Assembly (NCBI RefSeq): GCF_023635005.1
Contig: NZ_JAMLJM010000002.1
Span: 341,859 to 405,858, forward strand
Direction of reading: 5' to 3'
DNA from: Flavobacterium luminosum
GTDB taxonomy: Bacteria; Bacteroidota; Bacteroidia; Flavobacteriales; Flavobacteriaceae
DNA length: 64,000 bases
The stretch's first letter is position 1, and the number at the start of each line of letters is the position of its first letter. A program made the translations under genes and the position numbers. Of the stretch, positions 53,857 through 63,465 are shown piece after piece. The notes beneath the pieces were generated by a model, which saw only the letters and a program-made list of their open reading frames with translations, was not told the origin of the DNA and did not search any database.

Positions 53857-54477
53857 ATGGCGCAATTCATCAAAATATATCCTGAAAACCCCAATGAGAA
53901 AGAAATCGCTAAGGTGGTTAAAGTCTTAAAAGAAGGGGGCTTAATCATTTACCCAACTGATACGGTTTACGGTCTAGGTTGCGATATTACCAATACCAAA
54001 GCTTTAGAACGCATTGCTAAAATCAAGGGAATAAAACTAGAAAAGGCTAATTTTTCTTTTGTTTGTTCCGATTTAAGTAATATTTCGGATTATATCAAGC
54101 AAATTGATACGTCTACTTTTAAAATTCTTAAAAGAGCCTTGCCGGGTCCGTATACTTTTATTTTACCTGGGAACAACAACCTTCCAAAAGAGTTCAAGAA
54201 GAAAACAACCGTAGGAATTCGTGTACCGGATAATGAAATTGCACTCGAAATAGTACGAAAATTAGGCAATCCCATTGTCTCTACTTCAATTCATGATGAT
54301 GATGAGGTAATTGAATATACTACCGATCCCGAGTTGATTTTCGAGAAATGGCAAAAACTAGTCGATGTGGTTATTGATGGAGGTTATGGGGATAATGAAG
54401 CTTCAACCATAATTGACTTGTCTGAGGGTGAGCCGGTTGTGGTTCGTGAAGGAAAAGGAAGTTTAGATATCTTATAA
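53857..54477 (+). CDS. Sua5/YciO/YrdC-family protein (threonylcarbamoyl-AMP synthase-like)
   Basis: 206 residues from ATG 53857 (MAQFIKIYPENPNEKEI); a TTG at 53839 is in frame but less likely. KEGGLIIYPTDTVYGLGCD is the YrdC signature; RALPGPYTFILPG, TVGIRVPDNEIA and STIIDLSEGEPVVVREGKG follow the family. It resembles YciO more than TsaC by its C-terminus. Either makes threonylcarbamoyl-AMP for tRNA t6A or is a paralogue with unsettled role. Confidence 0.85.
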   Translation: MAQFIKIYPENPNEKEIAKVVKVLKEGGLIIYPTDTVYGLGCDITNTKALERIAKIKGIKLEKANFSFVCSDLSNISDYIKQIDTSTFKILKRALPGPYTFILPGNNNLPKEFKKKTTVGIRVPDNEIALEIVRKLGNPIVSTSIHDDDEVIEYTTDPELIFEKWQKLVDVVIDGGYGDNEASTIIDLSEGEPVVVREGKGSLDIL

Positions 54478-54501
54478 TATTCAGATCAATACAAGTATTA
54501 A

Positions 54502-54537
54502 AAAAAAGGCATTTCCAATTCAGGAAATGCCTTTTTT
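54502..54537 (+). terminator. Terminator of the Sua5/YciO gene
   Basis: AAAAAAGGCATTTCC (54502-54516) pairs perfectly with GGAAATGCCTTTTTT (54523-54537) over a 6-base loop, 25 bases after the stop. The A/T flanks could also serve the convergent OmpA gene. Confidence 0.88.
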
Positions 54538-54604
54538 ATCTGAGTTTATTATTTTAAAAATGAATAAATCAAGTGGAGTAGTACCTAGATACTACTTAGG
54601 AACT

Positions 54605-55438
54605 TTATTTACTCAAGTTTTTCATTTCTTTTTCAATCATATCGTAAAATTGGTCAATTTTAGGCATGATGATAATACGAGTTCTTCTGTTTTTTGCTCT
54701 ATTCTCTGGTGTGTCATTGTCCACCAACGGAATATAAGAACTTCTTCCAGCAGGGATTAATTGTTTCGGATTTACCCCTAAATCGTTTTGTAATACTCTC
54801 ACAATAGAAGTCGATCTTTTCACCGATAAATCCCAGTTGTCTAGTAATACCGCATTTTTAATAGGCACGTTGTCCGTATGACCTTCTACCATACATTCAA
54901 AATCAGGTTTACTGTTGATTACTTTTGCCACTTTTGCTAAAACACCTTTCGCTCTGTCGCTTACATCATAGCTTCCAGATTTGAATAAAAGGTTGTCCGC
55001 AATAGAAATCATTACTACTCCTTTTTCTACATTAATATTAATGTCCGGATCGTCAATTCCTACTTCGCGTTTCAAGCTAGTCACTAAAGCTAAAGTAACC
55101 GAGTCTTTTTTAGTTAAAGCATCTTGTAAACGAGAGATTTTTAAATCTTTCTCTTTAATGCTTTCCAATGCTTTTTCAATATTTTGCGCTCCTTGAGTGG
55201 TTAAAACCGTCATTTCTTTAGAGCTTTTAATCAAATCCGAATTGTTTTGTTTTAAATATTCGTTTTGACTCGATAAGGCATCTTTTTCTGCTAAACAAGT
55301 ATTCAATTTAATAGTACAAGTGTTCAATAAATCTTGAATTTCCTTGTTCTTAGCTTCCAATTCGACTATCTTTTTTTTACTTCCACATGAAGTGGTGACA
55401 ATCGCCAAAACAGATAATAATACTACTACTTTTCTCAT
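54605..55438 (-). CDS. OmpA-family peptidoglycan-binding lipoprotein
   Basis: 277 residues from ATG 55438 (MRKVVVLLSVLAIVTTSC, lipidated Cys18); an upstream start at 55486 would precede the lipobox by 16 odd residues and overlap the neighbouring gene. A coiled coil (about 25-110, VELEAKNKEIQDLLNTC) leads to a C-terminal OmpA domain (about 140-270) with FECMVEGHTDNVPI, DLSVKRSTSIVRVLQ and PENRAKNRRTRIIIMP, which binds peptidoglycan. It should tie the outer membrane to the cell wall. Confidence 0.9.
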   Translation of the reverse strand: MRKVVVLLSVLAIVTTSCGSKKKIVELEAKNKEIQDLLNTCTIKLNTCLAEKDALSSQNEYLKQNNSDLIKSSKEMTVLTTQGAQNIEKALESIKEKDLKISRLQDALTKKDSVTLALVTSLKREVGIDDPDININVEKGVVMISIADNLLFKSGSYDVSDRAKGVLAKVAKVINSKPDFECMVEGHTDNVPIKNAVLLDNWDLSVKRSTSIVRVLQNDLGVNPKQLIPAGRSSYIPLVDNDTPENRAKNRRTRIIIMPKIDQFYDMIEKEMKNLSK

Positions 55439-55460
55439 AGATGGATATTTTTTTGATTTT

Positions 55461-56471
55461 TTAATATTCCGCAAAAATTTTGCCACTTTTAATAAAATAA
55501 CGGTAGACTATTGAGTTTATTTTATAATATTTCCCTGTTTTTTGTAAGTCTCTCTTTCTCAGAAACTTGAAAAAGCATAAATAAAAGTTAAAATGAGCTT
55601 CTAGTACTGCCCACAAGTGTTTCGGCTTGCCTTGCAATAAAAATCGGACGCCGGCAACACCATCCAATACCATTCGGAAGAACAAAACCGGAAACAAAGA
55701 AGCGGTAGGAAGATTTTTAATCATCATCCATAAGGAGTTCCTAAAATTCAAAAATGTTTTTCTAGGACTACCGGTTTCCAGAGTAGCGCCGCCTACATGG
55801 TACACAGTAGACTGACCACAATATTTAGCAGTGTACCCTTTGTTAAAAGCCCTCCAACACAAATCAATTTCTTCTTGATGAGCAAAAAAATCGGGGTCAA
55901 ATCCCTTCAATTCTTGAAAAACCTCTTTCCGAATAAAGAAGCAAGCTCCTGAGGCCCAAAAAATGGTTCGGGTATCATTGTATTGTCCGTGGTCTTCTTC
56001 AATCGTATCGAAAATACGGCCACGGCAGTAAGGAAAGGCGTATTTATCTATAAAGCCACCGCCGGCACCAGCATATTCGAAATATTTTTTATTCTTGAAA
56101 TCCAATATTTTGGGCTGTACTATACTAGTAGTTGCTTCGTTCTCAAATAAAGAAAGAATGGGTTGCAACCAATTTTCAGTCACTTCAATATCGGAATTAA
56201 CCAAAGCATACAACTCTTCTTCCACCGAAAGCAAGGCTTCATTGTAGCCTTTGGCAAAACCATAATTGGCATGGTTCTGAATGATTTTTACCATCGGATA
56301 ATGCGTCTGCACCCAAGCCACCGAATCATCGGTAGAGGCATTATCGGCAACATAGATAGTCGCTTCTGGAGAATATTGAATAACGTTGGGTAAGAACTGT
56401 TGTAACAGTTCCACTCCGTTCCAATTTAAAATGACTACGGCAATTTTTTTTATTTGTTTTGGTGAATCCAT
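55461..56471 (-). CDS. Family 2 glycosyltransferase
   Basis: 336 residues: KIAVVILNWNGVELLQQFL, YVADNASTDDSVAWVQ and LVNSDIEVTENWLQPI (metal-binding region), then WASGACFFIRKEVFQELKGF and HQEEIDLCWRAFNKGY, all of GT2 (rhamnosyltransferase-like WbbL group). A hydrophobic C-terminal stretch (about 260-285) may bind membrane. Transfers a sugar to a lipid or polysaccharide acceptor; acceptor not identifiable. It precedes the OmpA gene by 22 bases on the same strand. Confidence 0.88.
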   Translation of the reverse strand: MDSPKQIKKIAVVILNWNGVELLQQFLPNVIQYSPEATIYVADNASTDDSVAWVQTHYPMVKIIQNHANYGFAKGYNEALLSVEEELYALVNSDIEVTENWLQPILSLFENEATTSIVQPKILDFKNKKYFEYAGAGGGFIDKYAFPYCRGRIFDTIEEDHGQYNDTRTIFWASGACFFIRKEVFQELKGFDPDFFAHQEEIDLCWRAFNKGYTAKYCGQSTVYHVGGATLETGSPRKTFLNFRNSLWMMIKNLPTASLFPVLFFRMVLDGVAGVRFLLQGKPKHLWAVLEAHFNFYLCFFKFLRKRDLQKTGKYYKINSIVYRYFIKSGKIFAEY

Positions 56472-56513
56472 GTAGGTATCGGTTTCTTTTAATTAAAACT
56501 ACTCTGTGTAGTA

Positions 56514-56954
56514 TTAAAAATTAGGCAATTCTCTCAGAAAATCGTAACGCTCGTTTTCAAAATCCATTTCACAAAAGTAATGATTTAGCCCGTTGGTTAC
56601 CATTAAATATTCTGATTCCAAAGTCAGATTATAACGCGCAATCTGATCGAAAGTGTTTTGCGAAATCGTCACCTCTGGCGCTTTGCATTCTACCAACAGG
56701 AAAATTTTCCCATCAGGCTTAAAAACAACAACATCGTATCTTTTGGTTAAACCATTAATCGAGATGGTTTTTTCAACATTAATATACGATTTGGAATACT
56801 TTTTTTCTTCCAAAAGGTATCGAATAACATGTTGACGGACCCATTCTTCGGGAGTGAGAATCACAAATTTTTTACGGATCTCATCAAAGATAGCCACTTT
56901 ATTTTCACTATTTTTGAACCGAAATGTATAGGACGGGAAATTGAGTTGTTGCAT
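56514..56954 (-). CDS. Standalone HSDR_N-type PD-(D/E)xK protein
   Basis: 146 residues matching the type I restriction R-subunit N-terminal nuclease domain: LTPEEWVRQHVIRYLLEEKK and nuclease core KRYDVVVFKPDGKIFLLVEC with Asp74, Glu89 and Lys91 in place. It has no helicase part and no hsdM/hsdS neighbours, so it is not a working restriction system. Such small proteins are common next to holA in Flavobacteria; here it is divergent from holA by 60 bases. Function unknown, maybe DNA metabolism. Confidence 0.83.
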   Translation of the reverse strand: MQQLNFPSYTFRFKNSENKVAIFDEIRKKFVILTPEEWVRQHVIRYLLEEKKYSKSYINVEKTISINGLTKRYDVVVFKPDGKIFLLVECKAPEVTISQNTFDQIARYNLTLESEYLMVTNGLNHYFCEMDFENERYDFLRELPNF

Positions 56955-57014
56955 GAAACAAAAATAGTTATTTCATGATAAATCACAACCGCCGGTCTGC
57001 GCTAAAAAGAATTC

Positions 57015-58019
57015 ATGGACGAAGTTTTAAAAATCATTAAAGAGATACAATCCGGAATCATCAAACCCATCTATTTCCTGATGGGAGAGGAGCCTTATTA
57101 TATTGATAAGTTAGCCGAATTTATTGAGCAAAATATTCTACAAGAACACGAAAAAGACTTCAATCAAACCATATTATACGGACGTGATGTAACCGTTGAA
57201 GATATCGTAGGCAATGCCAAACGTTATCCCATGATGGCAGATCGACAAGTGGTTATCGTGAAAGAAGCGCAGGAACTGTCGCGTACCATTGACAAATTGG
57301 AAGCCTATGCCGAAAATCCACAAGAGACTACAGTGTTGGTGCTTTGTTACAAATACAAGACCTTAGACAAGCGAAAAAAAGTAACAAAAGTATTAGAGAA
57401 AAACGGAGTCGTTTTTGAAAGTAAAAAACTCTATGAAAATCAGGTAGGCGATTGGTTGAAGCGAGTACTTTCGGGTAAAAAACTCCAAATCGAACCCAAA
57501 GCAGCACAAATGTTTGTCGATTTCTTGGGAACCGATTTAAGTCGAATTGCAAATGAAATCGATAAGTTAGCCATTATTCTAAAACCTGGCGAAACCGTGA
57601 CTCCAGCCATCATAGAAGAAAATATTGGTTTTAGTAAGGATTATAACCCATTTGAGTTCCGAAAAGCCATTGGAGAGCGCAATCAAATAAAAGCCTATCA
57701 AATTGCCGATTATTTTGCACAAAACGCCAAAGACAATCCCATGGTACTCACGGTAGGCTTGGTCTTCGGTTTTTTTTCGCAATTGTTGCAATACCATGGT
57801 CTGAAAGATAAAAACCCTAAAAATGTAGCGGCGGCGCTAAGAGTAAATCCCTACTTCGTGAAGGATTATGAGTTGGCCGCTAGAAATTACCCGATGAAAA
57901 AAGTGAGTAGTATCGTGGCGACTTTAAAAGATATCGATTTGAAAAGCAAAGGAGTTGGCGCCAATGCCTTACCCCAATCGGATTTACTCAAAGAAATGCT
58001 AGTAAAGATATTTAACTAA
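57015..58019 (+). CDS. holA: DNA polymerase III delta subunit
   Basis: 334 residues fitting HolA: IYFLMGEEPYYIDKLAEFI, YPMMADRQVVIVKEAQEL, DWLKRVLSGKKLQIEPKAA, FLGTDLSRIANEIDKLAI and YNPFEFRKAIGERNQIKAY. Delta opens the sliding clamp as part of the clamp loader. ATG at 57015; 60 bases from the divergent HSDR_N gene. Confidence 0.92.
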   Translation: MDEVLKIIKEIQSGIIKPIYFLMGEEPYYIDKLAEFIEQNILQEHEKDFNQTILYGRDVTVEDIVGNAKRYPMMADRQVVIVKEAQELSRTIDKLEAYAENPQETTVLVLCYKYKTLDKRKKVTKVLEKNGVVFESKKLYENQVGDWLKRVLSGKKLQIEPKAAQMFVDFLGTDLSRIANEIDKLAIILKPGETVTPAIIEENIGFSKDYNPFEFRKAIGERNQIKAYQIADYFAQNAKDNPMVLTVGLVFGFFSQLLQYHGLKDKNPKNVAAALRVNPYFVKDYELAARNYPMKKVSSIVATLKDIDLKSKGVGANALPQSDLLKEMLVKIFN

Positions 58020-58088
58020 TTTGTATAGTACCCTTTGGCAAAATTTACGATATTTGCGAACCAAAAATATTAACCAAATCTAATAGTT

Positions 58089-58277
58089 ATGAGTGTAGGA
58101 ATGAATAAAAATACAGTGCTAGGTTGGGCTACCTTAATCATGGTGATCATGGGCTTTATCTTAATTGGATTAGGTGTTTATCGATATGCTGATGTAGCAG
58201 GCTGGGGTTTTGGAGCTGTTGGGGTTGGTTTTCTAGCCAACGCTTGGGTTTTCAATTCATTAAAAGGAAGAGTGTAA
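58089..58277 (+). CDS. CAL67264-family small membrane protein
   Basis: 62 residues (or 58 from ATG 58101) with two hydrophobic helices (WATLIMVIMGFILIGLGVY and WGFGAVGVGFLANAWVF). Conserved short membrane protein of Flavobacteriia, function unknown. Follows holA by 69 bases and is closed by a strong terminator. Confidence 0.8.
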   Translation: MSVGMNKNTVLGWATLIMVIMGFILIGLGVYRYADVAGWGFGAVGVGFLANAWVFNSLKGRV

Positions 58278-58297
58278 ACAAACACTTTAAGAATAAT

Positions 58298-58331
58298 AAA
58301 AAAACTGAATTCAAACGAATTCAGTTTTTTT
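58298..58331 (+). terminator. Terminator of the small membrane protein gene
   Basis: AAAAAAACTGAATTC (58298-58312), loop AAAC, GAATTCAGTTTTTTT (58317-58331). Confidence 0.9.
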
Positions 58332-58782
58332 ATTGGCATGAACTTCCTATTACATTAAGCACAGTGTAATACAGTTACAACTCCTCATGGTCAAATCGAA
58401 CGCATTCAAATACACTTTAAACTGAAGACTCCATTGTCAAATCGAGCGCAGTCGAGATTCATCCCTCATGATGACACTTCTCTGCTCAGTACAGGCTCCG
58501 GAATGAATTCACTCCCTTCTTGTCATTCCGAACTCGTTTCGGAATCTCGTTTGCTTCGCCTGTTCGCTAGGCTCGAGTCAGCAACTTATTCCTAGTTGTC
58601 GAACGTGAAAGGATTCGCGCACGATCGGGAAATCCATTTGATTGGTGCTAGCGATTAAAAAGTACAATTTTTAAGTCTTTATAGATTTTTATGCTTGCTT
58701 AAAATAAAAATAGGACACTTGTACGCTTCTTTAGATTATGGCAAGCGCTTGTATGTAGCTAAAAGAAAAACAAACTTCAAAA
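58332..58782. repeat. Non-coding region filled with dispersed repeat fragments
   Basis: No gene. It holds TCAAATCGA(A/G)CGCA-type words (58390 and 58438) with GTCGAGATTC, a hairpin ATTCCGAA/TTCGGAAT (58525-58545), and the stretch 58520-58577 which shares a 14-mer (TTGTCATTCCGAAC) and a 15-mer (TTCGCTAGGCTCGAG) with 63806-63850. GC content is locally raised. Such elements are scattered through Flavobacterium intergenic DNA. Confidence 0.65.
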
Positions 58783-58816
58783 AATAAGCTGATGGGGAAT
58801 GTTCCATCAACTTATT
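58777..58816 (-). terminator. Terminator of the type IX-secreted repeat protein
   Basis: AATAAGCTGATGG (58783-58795) pairs with CCATCAACTTATT (58804-58816) with one mismatch; a T run follows on the minus strand. Lies 22 bases beyond the stop at 58839. Confidence 0.75.
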
Positions 58817-58838
58817 GTAAAAGGAGACAAATAAAAAG

Positions 58839-61800
58839 CTATCGTTTTAGCGAAAAGTGCGATTTAAAGGTCTTTATTGTGTTGTCTTCTTCATATTCAA
58901 CCGTAAACCAATAATCAGAAGAAGGCAACATTTCACCGTTAAAGGTCCCATCCCATCCCGGACTATTGCTTAAGGTGCTAATTTGTTTTATTAACTTGCC
59001 ATATCGGTCAAAAATATAAAGTTTAGCTGTGGATTGATCCATACCAATGATATTCCAATAATCATTTTGTCCGTCTCCATTTGGTGTAAAAAACTTCGGA
59101 TAATCTATTATTCTTACTTGTTTGGTTACCGATGTACAAGCATACATATCTATCAAAGTAATGGTATGATTTCCTGGGGATACCCCTGTAAATGTATTAG
59201 AGGACTGTGGAACACCATTATCCAATTGATATAAATGAAACCCATTGTCATTTATAGGTGTGATGGTTATAGTGGGATGAATAGCAAATGCCTCACTAAC
59301 TACATAGCTAAAATCAAATGCAGGTTCTACAACAAATACAGTTGCACTTTCGTTTAGAGGGACACTACACAATGGAAGGGTTTGATAACTTATGTTTACC
59401 AGATTATAGACACTTGAATTCGTTAAAGACGGAGTGTCTAATGTTGCATAACCATTAAGGTCAAGCGGAATGAATTGATCGGGACCACCATCCACGTTGA
59501 AAGTAACCATTGTATAGGGAGTACCATTGAATGTTACGGTTCCATAACTGTTTTTACAAATTGTACTACCCGAAATGCTAACACTAGGTATATCTTTAAT
59601 ATTAACTTCTACAGGCTTGATGTCAGCACAAATTCCATTACTACTTTGAATGTAATATGTACCACTAACCGCTATGCTTGACGGATTTAGTATCGGATTT
59701 GTTGCAGCTAAATCATACCAATATGATAAGGTACCACCTCCCGTACTTCCTGTTGTTACTGTAGCTTGCGTGATATCAGCCGTGTTTCCACTACATATAG
59801 GGGCTGGATTCGTGATGACCAAATTTACAACCTCAATAACCACACTTTGATTTTGCGTAGAGGTATTTCCGCTAGCATCGACAAAAGTCCAAACTACGGT
59901 GGTAGAAGCCGTGATTGGGAACGTAGTTGAAGTAGTCGCGGTAAGCGCCCCATCACAGTTATCGGTAGCAGTTGGAGCAGTGATTGTGGTTACCTGACAT
60001 TGTGCATTCACAGCAGGTAAATTTGTTATATCGGCTACTGGTGCTGTAGTATCTTGTACCACCACACTTTGATTTTGCGTAGAGGTATTTCCACTAGCAT
60101 CGACAAAAGTCCAAACTACGGTGGTAGAAGCCGTGATTGGGAACGTAGTTGAAGTAGTCGCGGTAAGCGCCCCATCACAGTTATCAGTAGCAGTTGGAGC
60201 AGTGATTGCGGTTACCTGACATTGTGCATTCACAGCAGGTAAATTTGTTATATCGGCTACTGGTGCTGTAGTATCTTGTACCACCACACTTTGATTTTGA
60301 GTAGTCACATTACCGCTAGCATCCACAAAAGTCCAAACTACTGTGGTAGAAGCCGTGATAGGGAACGTAGTTGAAGTAGTTGCAGTTAGCGCTCCATCAC
60401 AATTATCGGTAGCGGTTGGAGCAGTGATTGTGGTTACCTGACATTGTGCATTTACTGCTGGTAAACTTGTTACATCGGGCACTGGTGCAGTAGTATCTTG
60501 TACCACCACACTTTGATTTTGAGTAGTCACATTACCGCTAGCATCCACAAAAGTCCAAACTACTGTGGTAGAAGCCGTGATTGGGAACGTAGTTGAAGTA
60601 GTTGCGGTAAGCACTCCATCACAGTTATCGGTAGCAGTTGGAGCAGTGATTGTGGTTACCTCGCATTGTGCATTCACAGCCGGTAAACTTATTATATCGG
60701 CTACTGGTGCAGTAGTATCTTGTATCACCACACTTTGATTTTGAGTAATAGTATTTCCGCTAGCATCCACAAAAGTCCAAACTACAGTTGTTGAAGTCGT
60801 GATTGGGAATGTAGTGGTTGTAGTTCCGATAAGCGCTCCATCACAATTATCGATAGCGGTTGGAGCAGGGATTGAAGTTACCTGACATTGTGCATTCACA
60901 GCAGCTAAAGTTGCTATATAGGGCACCGGAGGAGTTGTATCGTTAATTATAACTTGTTGAGTTTGCGATGCAGTTTGCCCATTGGAATCTACATATTGCC
61001 ATGTTATCGTGTATGTTCCTTGCGACGTATAGGTTAGAGGATCTGTTGTAGTGGCAGTTACAACTTCACCAGTACATGGATTAGTTGCTGTTGGAAAAAG
61101 AGCACTGGTTAGGGTTAAGGAACAAGATGCGGTTAAAACGGGCAAACTCACCACATCAGGCTCAGGGTTATTAGAACTTGCTACGGAAACCACATACGGC
61201 AAACTGGTTACCAATCCAGATGTACAAGGTAAATTCGATACTAATTCCACAGTAATACTGTCGCCATTGTTAAGCGAGGTATCGGTATAAGTATCAGAAT
61301 TGGTTCCTACGTTTAGGCTGTTCTTTTTCCATTGATAAATAGGAGTAGTGCCACCATTTACGGGTATTGCTGTAAAAGTAACACTAGTTCCTGGACAAAT
61401 TTGGCCGCTTGGGGTAGCAACTATGCTAACACTAGGAATTACGATTGGATTTACGGTAATATTTTGAGCATTAGTAGTAATATTACCACAGCTATCCGAA
61501 GTAAGTAAATAAAGAGTTTGTGCACCAGCAACAGGGAACGTAATAGTAGGATTCAATCCTGTTCCTACAGCAGGTGTTCCGGTAGCATTAAAACTCCATG
61601 TGTAAGTGTAAGGAGGAACACCATATTGTCCGCCATTGGTACTTACGGCCATACTTGAATTCTGACAAACAGTTGTACTACTTACGTTAATTCCTCCAGA
61701 AGTAGTGGCAGGTGTTTCGGTGGTGCGTCCAAATAAGGTAATGGTTAACGGACTTGCCGCTCCAATACAGGTAGAACTACAACCTGTTGCTCCCCAACAA

Positions 61801-63176
61801 CTTCTATAAAAGCGAAGTACAAAAGGAATGGTTTGGGTAGCACAATTAGGAGCAGGAAGGCAACTTTGTAAATCGGAAAAAATAGAGATATTGTTTGCTG
61901 CACAAGTACCACCTCCAATACTATTACAAAGCCAATAATACCCAGCCGCTGCCGGACTCACACAGGTACTAGTAGCTAGGCGAAAAGCACCATCTTGTAA
62001 CCAGCAAGTAGTTCCGTTGGCTAAATACGAAAAAGAAAATGTAACATCCGTTAGGGTAGTAGCTGCGGGTTGGGTAACCGACAAATTATAATCACATGAA
62101 TTTGTAAAGTTACAACTAGCATTATATCTTGAGCCTGTAATGGAAGCTTGTGCTAAAGTATTGCTTCCTGATACCAAAGGATCAATTATCAATTCATATT
62201 CATCAATCAATGAGGCAATCCATGTGTAGGGTACTACGATCCCCATTTTATTTTCTTTAATAGTATAAGCAGCATGTTGCAGCATCGATTTATCGCCACC
62301 CTTTGGATAAATAATCGCGGGACTAACGGATATTAATTCGGTGATGTTGGAAACGGATAGGGTACCGTTACCTTCTTCATTTCCTGGGGCTTCTGTAAAA
62401 TCCAACTGTAGTGCGGTTTGATGTTGGAATTCATCTTTAAAAATAAGTTCGTCAAAAGTGCCAAACTTATTTTTTTTCATTATAAAATTTGTTTTTACAG
62501 CGCCTCTAAACACAATAAGTTCGGCGTCGATTCCATCAAAGATATTATGAATATACATCCCATCTTCTCCTATGGTATAGTTAGACCAATTTGCCTTAGC
62601 TTGCATTTGTTCCACACCTTGATTGCGTGACCAAAGGGTCCAACTATTAAAATACACTTTCCCTTTTGGTGTTTTAATGTAAGTTCGATTTTTATCTACT
62701 TCAATTCCTACGGGTTCTGGGTAAAAGCTTGATTCATATAGGTTAGGTCCAATAGATTTAATCCTTGAATCGATAGTAAGCCATTGTCCGTCTTTTTTAT
62801 AATGCAGATCGCCCAATGCTTTTTGAATGTAAAACAAAGAAGGGTTTTGAAGGTCAACATAGTATTTTTCATCCTCTTTTCGTTTACTAATTACTTCAAT
62901 ACAATCAGAGCAGGGTGCTTCATTGGAAAGCAAACCAAATTCAGGATGGGCATAATCTTTAGTAATATTGTGCTTTTTCCACTGCTCCATGTTGTTCTTT
63001 TTCGGATTAGAAAAGGAGGTCAAATTATACACTTTGGTATACGGAGCATTTCCATTATGATTCTTTGGCGTGTTTTGAGCGGTTAATAAAGGCGCAAACA
63101 TGAAACACAAAACCACCAAATAATGGAGTCGTAATTTGCAAGTGCTTTTTCTTGAAAATAAATTTGTCGTAAACAT
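58839..63176 (-). CDS. Large type IX-secreted protein with HYR-like repeats and gliding-motility (type B) C-terminus
   Basis: 1445 residues. Signal peptide (ends near LLTAQN), an N-terminal region of about 330 residues resembling other giant Bacteroidota adhesins, Cys-rich beta region (about 340-480), PKD/Ig-like domains (about 485-715), then one diverged and five nearly identical 74-residue HYR-like units (about 740-1115; each DTTAPV...LPAVNAQCQVT...ATDNCDG...VVWTFVDASGN), more Ig-like sequence, and the type B sorting domain (FFTPNGDGQNDYWNIIGM, FDRYGKLIKQIS, to FKSHFSLKR). Probably a long surface-anchored or released adhesin. A one-residue-scale variation among repeats suggests recent duplication. 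Confidence 0.88.
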   Translation of the reverse strand: MFTTNLFSRKSTCKLRLHYLVVLCFMFAPLLTAQNTPKNHNGNAPYTKVYNLTSFSNPKKNNMEQWKKHNITKDYAHPEFGLLSNEAPCSDCIEVISKRKEDEKYYVDLQNPSLFYIQKALGDLHYKKDGQWLTIDSRIKSIGPNLYESSFYPEPVGIEVDKNRTYIKTPKGKVYFNSWTLWSRNQGVEQMQAKANWSNYTIGEDGMYIHNIFDGIDAELIVFRGAVKTNFIMKKNKFGTFDELIFKDEFQHQTALQLDFTEAPGNEEGNGTLSVSNITELISVSPAIIYPKGGDKSMLQHAAYTIKENKMGIVVPYTWIASLIDEYELIIDPLVSGSNTLAQASITGSRYNASCNFTNSCDYNLSVTQPAATTLTDVTFSFSYLANGTTCWLQDGAFRLATSTCVSPAAAGYYWLCNSIGGGTCAANNISIFSDLQSCLPAPNCATQTIPFVLRFYRSCWGATGCSSTCIGAASPLTITLFGRTTETPATTSGGINVSSTTVCQNSSMAVSTNGGQYGVPPYTYTWSFNATGTPAVGTGLNPTITFPVAGAQTLYLLTSDSCGNITTNAQNITVNPIVIPSVSIVATPSGQICPGTSVTFTAIPVNGGTTPIYQWKKNSLNVGTNSDTYTDTSLNNGDSITVELVSNLPCTSGLVTSLPYVVSVASSNNPEPDVVSLPVLTASCSLTLTSALFPTATNPCTGEVVTATTTDPLTYTSQGTYTITWQYVDSNGQTASQTQQVIINDTTPPVPYIATLAAVNAQCQVTSIPAPTAIDNCDGALIGTTTTTFPITTSTTVVWTFVDASGNTITQNQSVVIQDTTAPVADIISLPAVNAQCEVTTITAPTATDNCDGVLTATTSTTFPITASTTVVWTFVDASGNVTTQNQSVVVQDTTAPVPDVTSLPAVNAQCQVTTITAPTATDNCDGALTATTSTTFPITASTTVVWTFVDASGNVTTQNQSVVVQDTTAPVADITNLPAVNAQCQVTAITAPTATDNCDGALTATTSTTFPITASTTVVWTFVDASGNTSTQNQSVVVQDTTAPVADITNLPAVNAQCQVTTITAPTATDNCDGALTATTSTTFPITASTTVVWTFVDASGNTSTQNQSVVIEVVNLVITNPAPICSGNTADITQATVTTGSTGGGTLSYWYDLAATNPILNPSSIAVSGTYYIQSSNGICADIKPVEVNIKDIPSVSISGSTICKNSYGTVTFNGTPYTMVTFNVDGGPDQFIPLDLNGYATLDTPSLTNSSVYNLVNISYQTLPLCSVPLNESATVFVVEPAFDFSYVVSEAFAIHPTITITPINDNGFHLYQLDNGVPQSSNTFTGVSPGNHTITLIDMYACTSVTKQVRIIDYPKFFTPNGDGQNDYWNIIGMDQSTAKLYIFDRYGKLIKQISTLSNSPGWDGTFNGEMLPSSDYWFTVEYEEDNTIKTFKSHFSLKR
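59835..60946 (-). repeat. Five 222-bp tandem coding repeats
   Basis: The word CACACTTTGATTTTG recurs at 59841, 60063, 60285, 60507 and 60729, each 222 bases apart, and the bases between are nearly identical over the first four. They encode the 74-residue HYR-like units. Such identity suggests gene conversion or recent expansion, so copy number may vary between strains and be hard to assemble. Confidence 0.9.
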
Positions 63177-63205
63177 TAAATAGATGTTAAAATTTCTTAC
63201 ATTAA

Positions 63206-63213
63206 CAAAAATA
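63206..63213 (-). promoter_or_regulatory. -7 box (TATTTTTG) of the repeat-protein gene
   Basis: Minus-strand TATTTTTG, 30 bases upstream of ATG 63176. No clear -33 box. Confidence 0.45.
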
Positions 63214-63465
63214 TACTTTTTTTGATTTTAAGTATGTTTTAACCTTTTTTTTTCATTTGCTCTAATTTTTATTCTTAATAAAATTTTCTAAAATAAGAGC
63301 CACCAAAAGAAGAGTTTAGGGCTGCTCTGCTGGTTAGTAATATAGAATGAATAGCAGCTATAGGCTAGGGTGCTTGGTAGTAGTTTTTTATTTTATTTTA
63401 AAATGATTTTCCGTATTATATTATTATTGATAATCAATTATTCTGAATAAAGTAATAGTTATATT
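63214..63465. other. AT-rich gap between repeat protein and AbiH relic
   Basis: No gene seen. A slightly GC-richer patch at 63297-63375 (AGCCACCAAAAGAAGAG, TAGGCTAGGGTGCTTGG) has no open frame of note. Confidence 0.4.

Noticed and set aside
56514..56954. Type I restriction-modification system
   Set aside because: Only the small N-terminal nuclease domain; no methylase, specificity or helicase genes.
59835..60946. Non-coding satellite repeat
   Set aside because: The 222-bp units are in frame inside a 1445-codon gene and encode a known type of beta domain.
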